This document shows, one piece after another, positions 7,710-14,291 of a stretch of 50,095 nucleotides of DNA. Source of the DNA: Deltaproteobacteria bacterium. GTDB lineage: Bacteria; Myxococcota_A; UBA9160; UBA6930. The stretch's first letter is position 1. Each line of letters begins with the position of its first letter. The notes under the pieces are model-generated. The model saw only the letters and a program-made list of their open reading frames with translations. It had not been told where the DNA came from and made no database searches. Position numbers and translations under genes: made by a program. Where the stretch lies: NCBI GenBank assembly GCA_029261795.1, contig JAJDAP010000104.1, positions 1 to 50,095 of the forward strand, in the 5' to 3' direction.

Positions 7710-8876
7710 TTGGCAATCGCGGCACTCGATGGCGTGACGATCCTGGACCTCTCGACGGTCGGGCCCGGGACCCGCTGCACCCGGATCCTGGCCGATTTCG
7801 GTGCCCGGGTGATCAAGGTGGGCGCCCCGCCGCGAAAGGCCGGTGTCCAGGTCGAGCCCCTGTTCTACGCCTACAGCGCGCGCCGGGGCTACGCCCAGGT
7901 CCGTTTCGATCTGAAAGCGGAGGAAGGCAAGGCCGCCTTCCTTGCGCTGGCACGGCAGGCAGACGTAGTCCTCGAGAGTTACCGCCCAGGCGTCGTCGAT
8001 CGGCTCGGGATCGGCTTCGAGGATGTTCGCGCCGTCAATCCGCGCATCGTCTACTGCTCGACGAGTGGCTACGGCCAGGATGGTCCGGCTTCGAAGTGGG
8101 CCGGACACGACATCAACTATCTCGCGATGGGCGGCTACCTCCACACGAGTGGCCGCGGCGAGGGGGGCAAGCCGCCGATTCCCGGCGCAACCATCGCCGA
8201 CAGCGCCGCCGGCGGCATGCACGCCGCCCTCTCGATCCTGGCGGCCCTGATGCGGCGAGAGAAGACGGGGGAGGGCGAGTATCTCGACGTGTCCGTGACC
8301 GAGGGCGTGCTGAGCCTGATGTCCCTCTATCTCGACGATCATCTCGCGACCGGCGCGGCCCCGGGCCCGGGCCACGACGTCCTGACCGGACGTTATGCGT
8401 TCTACGATACCTACCAGTGCCGGGACGGCGGATGGGTCGCCGTCGGTGCGATCGAGGCGCACTTCTACCGGAACCTCTGCAAGGCGATCGGTTGCGAACA
8501 GTGGGCCGAGCATCAATACGACGACGCCGTGCAGCCCCAGGTTCGCAGCGATTTCAAGGCCGCGTTCCTGACCCGGGCCCGCGACGAATGGGTCGCCGAC
8601 CTCGCGCCCAACGATACTTGTGTCGCGCCGGTCTACGCGATCGACGAGGTGACGAAGGATCCGCATCTGAACGCGCGCGGCGCCTTCGTCGAAGCGACCC
8701 ACGCCGAGCACGGGAGCTTCCGACAGGTAGGCTACGTGCTCGCCGGCATGGACACGCCGGACGGGCCCACGCTGGCCGGCGACGCCAGGAATACCGATAC
8801 CGACGCGCTACTCGCTGAGGCCGGCATGGACGCCGCCTCGATCGCGAGCCTGCGCAGCCAGGGAATCATCGACTAG
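7710..8876 (+). CDS. amacr: Alpha-methylacyl-CoA racemase (CaiB/BaiF fold)
   Basis: A 388-residue family III CoA-transferase-fold protein. The racemase triad is recognisable: His133 in 'GHDINYLAMGG', Asp164 in 'ATIADSAAGGMH' and Glu249 in 'GAIEAHFY'. The spacing is nearly identical to the mycobacterial enzyme (His126/Asp156/Glu241 by family knowledge). The 'GHDINY' motif is diagnostic of racemases rather than CoA transferases. It interconverts 2R/2S methyl-branched acyl-CoAs so that an acyl-CoA dehydrogenase can act, for example on sterol side chains or pristanoyl-CoA. The start appears to be TTG 7710, with only a weak upstream site (CTGGGG). First gene of a run with the MaoC pair and acyl-CoA dehydrogenase. 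Confidence 0.88.
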   Translation: MAIAALDGVTILDLSTVGPGTRCTRILADFGARVIKVGAPPRKAGVQVEPLFYAYSARRGYAQVRFDLKAEEGKAAFLALARQADVVLESYRPGVVDRLGIGFEDVRAVNPRIVYCSTSGYGQDGPASKWAGHDINYLAMGGYLHTSGRGEGGKPPIPGATIADSAAGGMHAALSILAALMRREKTGEGEYLDVSVTEGVLSLMSLYLDDHLATGAAPGPGHDVLTGRYAFYDTYQCRDGGWVAVGAIEAHFYRNLCKAIGCEQWAEHQYDDAVQPQVRSDFKAAFLTRARDEWVADLAPNDTCVAPVYAIDEVTKDPHLNARGAFVEATHAEHGSFRQVGYVLAGMDTPDGPTLAGDARNTDTDALLAEAGMDAASIASLRSQGIID

Positions 8877-8885
8877 GAGTGACGC

Positions 8886-9401
8886 ATGAGTGATCTGCCC
8901 GCTGAGGTGGAAGGCTGGATCGGCCAGCGCAAATACGAGGAGTTCGGCGAGTTCGACGTCGAGCGCGGCTACATCTTCAGTTCCTGTTCGTCGGTCCAGA
9001 ACGGCAACCCGATCTATTGGGACGAGAAGACGGCCAACGAAATCACCGATGGCTTCATCGCCCCGCCGACGATGATCTCCGTCTGGTTCCGGCCGCACTA
9101 CTGGTCGCCCGGACGCACCGAGGAAGCGGTGGCACTAAAGCTGCACTTCGATCTCAAGGCCACGTTGGGTCTGCCGGAAGCCGTGATGAGCGACAACACG
9201 ATCACCTTCTACGAACCCGTGCGGGTCGGCGACCGACTCAAGACGACCCAGATCCTGCGCAGTGTTTCCGCGTTGAAGACCACGAAGCTCGGGACCGGTC
9301 GCTTCTGGATCTTCGAGGTCGAAGTCGAGAACCAGAACGGCGAACTCTGCGCGGTCGAGAGCTATACCGGCTTCGGCTATGTGAAGGGAGAGGGCAAATG
9401 A
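8886..9401 (+). CDS. MaoC-like hotdog hydratase subunit lacking the catalytic Asp/His
   Basis: 171 residues with the N-terminal hotdog (FAS1-type dehydratase) pattern: 'EFDVERGYIFSSCSSVQNGNPIYW' and 'APPTMISVWFRP', then a central strand set. Where active MaoC hydratases have D-x-N-P-x-H, this one has 'NGNPIYW', so neither Asp nor His is present. It therefore resembles the non-catalytic partner of heteromeric MaoC enoyl-CoA hydratases that accept bulky acyl chains. AGGAGTG lies just before the ATG. The stop overlaps the next start (ATGA), supporting a 1:1 complex with the next protein. The heteromer is inference; the family call is firm. Confidence 0.8.
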   Translation: MSDLPAEVEGWIGQRKYEEFGEFDVERGYIFSSCSSVQNGNPIYWDEKTANEITDGFIAPPTMISVWFRPHYWSPGRTEEAVALKLHFDLKATLGLPEAVMSDNTITFYEPVRVGDRLKTTQILRSVSALKTTKLGTGRFWIFEVEVENQNGELCAVESYTGFGYVKGEGK

Positions 9402-9883
9402 GCCAGATCACGCTCGGTGAGGTAAGCGTCGGAGACGAGCTGCCTGAACTCGCGATCGATGTCACGCCGACGACGGTCGTGCTCGGTGCGCTGGCAACCC
9501 GCGACTGGCGGCCGATGCACCACGACAAGGATTTCGCCCAGGACCGCAACGGGACGAAGCACGTGTTCATCAACACGCCGCACAACGCGGCCTACTTCGA
9601 GCGCTACATCACGGACTGGACCGGGCCGCGGGGGCGCCTCGGAAAGATCCAGTTCCGCATGAGCGACTCCGTCTTTCCCGGCGACGAGATGGTCTTCCAC
9701 GGGAAGGTCGAGGCCGTCGGGACGGACGATGCTGGCTGTGGTTGGGTGGATCTCACGATCTGGCTGACGGTGGGCGACGTCGTACCGACGCGCTGCAACG
9801 CGCGCGTCGCGATTCCGGTCTCTGCGGACGACAACCCCTGGAAGCGCAAGGGCGATGCCTGGCAACCGGCGCCGGCCAACTAG
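9398..9883 (+). CDS. MaoC-like (R)-specific enoyl-CoA hydratase, catalytic subunit
   Basis: 161-residue hotdog protein. The hydratase motif is present as 'ATRDWRPMHHD', with Asp36 and His41 in the D-x-x-P-x-H arrangement, followed by the long hotdog helix ('NTPHNAAYFERYI') and strands ending 'NARVAIPV'. It hydrates a trans-2-enoyl-CoA to a 3R-hydroxyacyl-CoA. The start is the ATG embedded in the previous stop; the frame extends upstream but only through the preceding gene. Together with the non-catalytic partner this resembles the split MaoC pairs of actinobacterial steroid side-chain degradation, though sequence alone cannot fix the substrate. Confidence 0.83.
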   Translation: MSQITLGEVSVGDELPELAIDVTPTTVVLGALATRDWRPMHHDKDFAQDRNGTKHVFINTPHNAAYFERYITDWTGPRGRLGKIQFRMSDSVFPGDEMVFHGKVEAVGTDDAGCGWVDLTIWLTVGDVVPTRCNARVAIPVSADDNPWKRKGDAWQPAPAN

Positions 9884-9894
9884 CGGAAGCCAGG

Positions 9895-11013
9895 ATGGAC
9901 CTCGACTTCAGCGAGGAGCAGCTCGTGCTCCGCGAGATGGTGCGGAGCCTGTGCGGCGAGCACAGTCCGCTCGAGGTCGTTCGCCAGATGGAGGACGATC
10001 CGGTTGGCTATCCCTCGGTGCTCTGGAAGCAGCTTGCCGAGGTGGGTCTGCTCGGAATCCTGATTCCCGAGAAGTTCGGAGGGGCCGGCCAAGGCATGCT
10101 CGACGCGGCGATCGTCCATGAGGAACTGGGCCGAGCGCTCGCGCCGGTGCCGGCCTTCCACTCGAGCGTGGTCGGCGCGAAGACCCTGCTCGTCGGCGGT
10201 GACGCTTCGCAACAGGAGGCGTGGTTGCCGAGGATCGCCAGTGGCGAGGCCATCTTCACGGCCGCCTGGCTCGAGCCGAAGGGCAGTGCTGGGCCCAAGG
10301 GAATCCAAACCCGCGCCGCTCACGGCGATGACGGCTTCACGGTGACCGGATACAAACGACACGTCGCGTTCGCGCGTGCGGCCACGCGGCTCGTGGTGCT
10401 CGCCCGCACCGGTGACGGACGCGAAGACATCTCGCTCTTCCTGGTGGATCCGAACGGCCCCGGCGTCCGACTCCGACAGACGAAGAGTCTCGCTTCGGAT
10501 ACCCAATACGACGCCACATTCGATGCTGCGCCTGCGGAACGGTTGGGCTCGCTGAATGGGGGCTGGGCGATCTGGGACGAAGTGATGCACGACGCCATCA
10601 TCTTGTTGGCTGCCACTGCTATGGGCGGCTGTCAGCGCGCACACGAAATCACGACCCAATACGCGAAGGACCGCAAGCAGTTCGACAAGCCCCTGGGTTC
10701 GTTCCAGGCCATCTCGCACTACCTCGCCGACGCCATCACACGAATCGATGGCGGCAAGGTGCTGGTCTACGAAGCCGCCTGGATGCGCGACCAGGATCGC
10801 GACGTCCGTCGGCTGGCGCCCATGGCGAAACTCTTCGCCTGCGACACCTACCGCGATACGACGGCCATGTGCCAGCAGGTCTGGGGCGGCGTCGGATTCA
10901 GCGTCGAGTACGACATCCAGCTCTACTTCCGCCGCGCAAAACAACTCCAACTAACCTGGTGGGACCCCGCCCACCTCGAAGAACGCATCGCCACCCACGT
11001 CCTCGACTCCTGA
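9895..11013 (+). CDS. Acyl-CoA dehydrogenase, FadE28/ChsE-like
   Basis: 372 residues. N-terminal helical domain ('MDLDFSEEQLVLREMVRSL'), 'IPEKFGGAGQGMLDAAIVHEELG', middle beta domain ('GYKRHVAFARAATRLVVL'), and C-terminal helices with 'YAKDRKQFDKPLGSFQAISHYLAD' (FAD-binding R..F..P...FQ) and 'QVWGGVGFSVEYDIQLYFRRAKQ'. The 'GGVGF..EYD..LYFRRA' form instead of 'YEGT' marks the group that includes the heteromeric sterol-chain dehydrogenases. Those usually come as two adjacent genes; only one is present here, so it may be homomeric or use a partner elsewhere. It introduces the 2,3 double bond for the MaoC pair encoded just upstream. Starts 11 bp after the hydratase gene. Confidence 0.87.
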   Translation: MDLDFSEEQLVLREMVRSLCGEHSPLEVVRQMEDDPVGYPSVLWKQLAEVGLLGILIPEKFGGAGQGMLDAAIVHEELGRALAPVPAFHSSVVGAKTLLVGGDASQQEAWLPRIASGEAIFTAAWLEPKGSAGPKGIQTRAAHGDDGFTVTGYKRHVAFARAATRLVVLARTGDGREDISLFLVDPNGPGVRLRQTKSLASDTQYDATFDAAPAERLGSLNGGWAIWDEVMHDAIILLAATAMGGCQRAHEITTQYAKDRKQFDKPLGSFQAISHYLADAITRIDGGKVLVYEAAWMRDQDRDVRRLAPMAKLFACDTYRDTTAMCQQVWGGVGFSVEYDIQLYFRRAKQLQLTWWDPAHLEERIATHVLDS

Positions 11014-11020
11014 TCGAGGC

Positions 11021-11099
11021 AGCGGGGACGGACTCCTCACATTTCAAGATTGCAAGTTGAAAACTTGCAATCTTGAAATGTGAGGAGTCCGTCCCCGCT
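11021..11099. repeat. Perfect 79-bp hairpin (38-bp arms, 3-nt loop) inserted in the operon
   Basis: Positions 11021-11058 are the exact reverse complement of 11062-11099, separated by GAA. The outer part is GC-rich (AGCGGGGACGGACTCC) and the inner half AT-rich (ATTTCAAGATTGCAAGTT), unlike the neighbourhood. It lies 7 bp after the dehydrogenase stop and 15 bp before the next start, and is not followed by a T-run, so it is not a standard terminator. It looks like a mobile or REP/MITE-type palindromic unit. I recall GGGGACGGACTCC-like ends as common dispersed palindromes in related genomes, but cannot check that here. In RNA it would form a very stable stem that could reduce expression of downstream genes. 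Confidence 0.85.
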
Positions 11100-11114
11100 C
11101 AGAGAGGAAACGAT

Positions 11115-12353
11115 ATGTCCCATTCAGAGGCGCCGTTGGCCGGTTTGCGTGTGATCGAGAGCTCGATGTTGGGTCCGGGTGCGATCGGAACGCACCTTTC
11201 GGATCTTGGCGCCGAGGTCATCAAGGTGGAGTCGCCCAGCGGCGACTACATCCGCGACATGACCTGGCCGATCATCGACGGCGTTTCGTTGCTGCATCTT
11301 CACGTGCATCGGGGGAAGAAGTCGATCGCTCTCGATCTTCGCACCGCCGAGGGCGCGCAGATCTACAAGGACCTGGTCAAGGATGCCGACGTGGTGATCG
11401 AGGCGATGCGCCCGGGTGCACTCGCGAAGCGCGGCCTCGGCTACGAGGATCTGAAGCAGATCAACCCGAAGATCGTGTTCTGCAACATCTCCGGCTACGG
11501 CGCGACGGGTCCCTACGCGAACCTGCCCGCTCACGGCATCGCCTTCGATACCTGGGGTGGCGCCGTCGGTGCCGCCTATGACGAAGAGGGCTTCGCCTAC
11601 ATCCCCGAGCATCCGTCGATCGGCATGCATGCAGGCCCGTTGTTCGGCGCCTTCGGCATCCTGGCGGCGGTGCTGCGGGCCCGCGAGACCGGCGAGGGTT
11701 CGGAGCTCGAGATCGGCCAGTCCGATTCGACCGCCTACATGGACTGGTATCGGATCGAGAGCTGGCTGGCCTACGAGCGGCCGGAAGACGTCGTGACCGG
11801 AAACAAGGCGGACAACTACGAACGCCGCGCACCCGGTACCGCTGGGATGAAGGAGGGCGTCCGCTACCAGCTGTACGATTCGGCGGACGGCCATGTGTTG
11901 TTCATGGCCAGCGAGCGGGCGTTCTGGAAGAACTTCTGCGAGTGCATCGGTCGCCTCGACCTGTTCGAAAAGTGGCCGGGCTCGAAGTTCGCCGACCACG
12001 CCCGCGGCAACCGCGAACTCCAGGCGATCCTGCGCGACGAGTTCAAGAAAAAGAGTTCGGCGGAGTGGACGCGGCTCGGCGGCGAGAAGAACTTCCCGAT
12101 CGCGCCGTGCAACACGCCGAAGACGATCAAGGAGGATCCGCAGTTCCAGGAGCGCTTCCCGCTCTATCCCCATGAGAAGCATGGGGCCGACATGCTCCCG
12201 TACCCGGTGAAGTTCGTGAACGAGGAACTTCCCACGCCTAGCAAGGCGCCGACGGTATCCGAGCACCGCGACACCGTGCTGCGAGATACCCTCGGCTACG
12301 ACGAAGCGAAGATCCAGGCCCTTGCCGAGGCCGGCGCTTTCGGGAAGTCTTGA
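11115..12353 (+). CDS. CaiB/BaiF-family (class III) CoA transferase-like protein
   Basis: 412 residues. N-terminal 'LAGLRVIESSMLGPGAIGTHLSDLGAEVIKVE', 'HRGKKSIALDLR', 'VVIEAMRPGALAKRGLGYEDL' and 'NPKIVFCNISGYGATGPYANL' are classic for the fold. However, the segment that normally brings the acyl-accepting Asp about ten residues before 'GIxAAL' reads 'SIGMHAGPLFGAFGILAAVL', with no Asp at the usual place. It may therefore be a divergent transferase, a racemase-like enzyme, or use another residue. ATG 11115 is chosen because AGAGGAAAC precedes it; upstream in-frame codons lie within the hairpin arm. Cotranscribed with the upstream beta-oxidation genes if read-through of the hairpin occurs. Confidence 0.82.
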   Translation: MSHSEAPLAGLRVIESSMLGPGAIGTHLSDLGAEVIKVESPSGDYIRDMTWPIIDGVSLLHLHVHRGKKSIALDLRTAEGAQIYKDLVKDADVVIEAMRPGALAKRGLGYEDLKQINPKIVFCNISGYGATGPYANLPAHGIAFDTWGGAVGAAYDEEGFAYIPEHPSIGMHAGPLFGAFGILAAVLRARETGEGSELEIGQSDSTAYMDWYRIESWLAYERPEDVVTGNKADNYERRAPGTAGMKEGVRYQLYDSADGHVLFMASERAFWKNFCECIGRLDLFEKWPGSKFADHARGNRELQAILRDEFKKKSSAEWTRLGGEKNFPIAPCNTPKTIKEDPQFQERFPLYPHEKHGADMLPYPVKFVNEELPTPSKAPTVSEHRDTVLRDTLGYDEAKIQALAEAGAFGKS

Positions 12354-12356
12354 GAC

Positions 12357-12722
12357 ATGCCGAGCCGCGGCTTCCGGATCGGCGCTGGCGTGATGTGCGC
12401 GCTGTTCGTCGCTTCTGCGGTGGTGCAGTGGAACGATCCGGACCCCTTGGTGTGGATCGGCCTGTACGGGCTGGCCGCAGTCCTGGCTGCCGTCGCTGCC
12501 AGCGGTCGGGTCCCGTTCGTCCCGAACCTGGCCGCCTTCGTGTTGTTCACGATTCTCACGGCGCTCTGGATTCCGAGCCTTGCGACCGCCCGGCCCGAGG
12601 CCTTTACCAGCATCCAGATGCAGGCGAGCCGCGACGAGGAGCCTCGCGAGACCGTGGGGTTGGCGCTCGCAGCGATCTGGAGTCTGGTGCAAAGCCGAGT
12701 CGGCTGGAGCCAACGCCGCTAG
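12357..12722 (+). CDS. TMEM220-family small membrane protein
   Basis: 121 residues with three to four hydrophobic helices: about 8-25, 32-48, 55-75 and possibly 103-113. The 'VVQWNDPDPLVWIGLYG' motif after helix 1 and the C-terminal 'EEPRETVGLAL' are the two conserved blocks of the transmembrane protein 220 family, known in vertebrates and some bacteria. Function is not established for the family. Starts 3 bp after the CoA-transferase-like gene, so it belongs to that operon. Confidence 0.75.
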   Translation: MPSRGFRIGAGVMCALFVASAVVQWNDPDPLVWIGLYGLAAVLAAVAASGRVPFVPNLAAFVLFTILTALWIPSLATARPEAFTSIQMQASRDEEPRETVGLALAAIWSLVQSRVGWSQRR

Positions 12723-12741
12723 GTTTCTCGAGGGAGCCGCC

Positions 12742-13209
12742 ATGCACACAGCCGCGAAAGCCCTGGCCGTCGGATTCGGGATCGTGGCGACGATCCTTGC
12801 GGTCGGCGTGGGCGGACGCGCCGACGTGCTGGAAATCGGCGCGGTTCCCGGTGCGCTCCTGCTCGTCGGGTTCTACCGCTGGCTCGGTCCGCGCGCCGAG
12901 CACGCGGCCTGGGCGATCTTCCTATTGCTCCTCGGGCTCACCTACCTGAGTCCAGAACTCGGCGGAAACGTTTCGATGGAGATCGGCGCGTTCATGGTTC
13001 TCGCCGCGTTGGCCGCCGCCGGTTGGTTCGTTTCGCCCTGGTTCATCGCTTTGGGCTTCGCCTTGCACGTGCCCTGGGACTTCATGCCACGAACGCTTCC
13101 CCCGGAAGTCGCGGGATTACCGGTAGCTTGCTTGCTATTCGATGGCCTGGTGGGCATCTACATCGCCTGGCAGGCCAGGTCCGGCCGTTGGCCCGGGCAG
13201 CGCGCTTGA
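12742..13209 (+). CDS. Hypothetical multi-pass membrane protein, 155 aa
   Basis: ATG 12742 follows GAGGGAGCCGCC; the open frame runs further upstream only through the preceding gene. About five hydrophobic helices cover most of the protein. Conserved-looking features are 'FALHVPWDFM' (a His/Trp/Asp cluster near the membrane) and the last helix 'LLFDGLVGIYIAW'. I do not recognise a named family with certainty. It ends this plus-strand operon and is convergent with the LLM gene. Function unknown. Confidence 0.7.
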   Translation: MHTAAKALAVGFGIVATILAVGVGGRADVLEIGAVPGALLLVGFYRWLGPRAEHAAWAIFLLLLGLTYLSPELGGNVSMEIGAFMVLAALAAAGWFVSPWFIALGFALHVPWDFMPRTLPPEVAGLPVACLLFDGLVGIYIAWQARSGRWPGQRA

Positions 13210-13248
13210 ACACACGCCATGCGAGCACTCGGCTCGAAGCCAGTGCCT

Positions 13249-13267
13249 GATCGCCGCCTTGGCGATC
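13249..13267. terminator. Possible bidirectional stem-loop between convergent genes
   Basis: GATCGCC, loop GCCTT, GGCGATC: a perfect 7-bp stem in the 65-bp gap between the convergent membrane-protein and LLM genes. No clear T-run on either side, so it is a weak terminator candidate placed where one is expected. Confidence 0.45.
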
Positions 13268-13274
13268 CGGACTG

Positions 13275-14276
13275 TCAGTCGGAGGCCTCTCGCACGATCT
13301 GACGCAGTGCCTCGGGGTCGCCGGTTTCGTCGTAGAGCATCAGCGTCGTACGGTCGGCGAAGCCGTTTCGTTCGACCAGCCGCTTGGCCACCTCGCTCGG
13401 CGTGCCGGAGACCGCCAGCGCGTCGAAGAGGTCGTCGTCGATGCGCGTGATCATTTCGAGCCACTTGGCTTCTTTCGACATGCGATTCAGTTCAGGTTGT
13501 AGATCCTCGTAGCCGTGGTGATCGAGCACGCCGCGATAGGCCGGCGTCGAGCCGTAGAACGAGAGCTGGCCCTTGGCCTTCTGGCGTGCGGCCTGGATCT
13601 GCTCGTCGTTGCTACCGATGGCCACGATCGTCTGACAGGAGATGTCGACTTCGCGACCGCCGTTCGATGCCATTCCCCGCTGGAGCGCCGGCAGTGTCTC
13701 GGCGGCGAGAAATTCCGCCGAGTGGAAGGGATGCACGAAGAAGCCGTCTGCCACTTCGCCCACGACCTCGGTGAGTTTCGGGCCGACCGCGGCGACGAAG
13801 ATGCGCGGCTCTCCGAAAGCGTTCTGACCCGGATTGAAGGCTGGGATCATCAAGGTGTGCGTGTAGAACTCGCCCTCGAATGCCAGGCGTTCGTTGGTGT
13901 TCCAGGCGTGCCAGATGGCACGGATCGCGTGCACGAACTCGCGCATCCGGGCGGCAGGCTTCGACCACTCCTGGCTGAAGCGGCGCGTGATGTGGGGCTT
14001 GATCTGGGTGCCGAGGCCGAGGATGAAGCGTCCCTTCGAGAGCGTCTGGAGATCCTGGGCGATGTGGGCGCAGATCATCGGGTTGCGCGCGAAGGCAATC
14101 GCGATGGCCGTGCCGAGTTCGATCCGCTCGGTCTTCTGGGAAGCGAGAACCAGCGGGAAGAACGGATCGTGCGGTCCCTCGAACGACCACGCTGCGCCGT
14201 AGCCATCCGCCTCCATCTGGGCGGCGGCGTCACCCGCCTGGGTGAAATCCCCGAATAGCGCACCATCGATCTTCAT
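13275..14276 (-). CDS. LLM-class oxidoreductase, TIGR03617-like (probably F420-dependent)
   Basis: 333-residue bacterial luciferase-like TIM barrel. 'MKIDGALFGDFTQAGDAAAQMEADGYGAAWSFEGPHDPF' is the typical beta1-helix, 'IELGTAIAIAFARNPMICAHIAQDL' the second strand set, and 'GRFILGLGTQIKPHI' the cofactor-binding G-L-G-T segment. The pattern matches the F420-dependent TIGR03617 subgroup rather than FMN monooxygenases, though the cofactor cannot be proven. GAGGAGATG precedes the ATG. It is the last gene of a four-gene minus-strand unit (AcpH-like, EthD-like, DUF885, LLM) with gaps of 7-15 bp. Confidence 0.85.
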   Translation of the reverse strand: MKIDGALFGDFTQAGDAAAQMEADGYGAAWSFEGPHDPFFPLVLASQKTERIELGTAIAIAFARNPMICAHIAQDLQTLSKGRFILGLGTQIKPHITRRFSQEWSKPAARMREFVHAIRAIWHAWNTNERLAFEGEFYTHTLMIPAFNPGQNAFGEPRIFVAAVGPKLTEVVGEVADGFFVHPFHSAEFLAAETLPALQRGMASNGGREVDISCQTIVAIGSNDEQIQAARQKAKGQLSFYGSTPAYRGVLDHHGYEDLQPELNRMSKEAKWLEMITRIDDDLFDALAVSGTPSEVAKRLVERNGFADRTTLMLYDETGDPEALRQIVREASD

Positions 14277-14291
14277 CTCATCTCCTCGGAA

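Noticed and set aside
10981..11114. 79-bp hairpin as a Rho-independent terminator
   Set aside because: No T-run follows either arm, the stem is far longer than normal terminators, and an intact ribosome-binding site and gene follow within 16 bp.
11124..12749. 541-codon minus-strand open frame
   Set aside because: It lies fully antisense to the CoA-transferase-like and TMEM220 genes, has Arg/Leu/Asp-rich low-complexity translation and no recognisable motifs; a typical shadow frame of GC-rich coding DNA.
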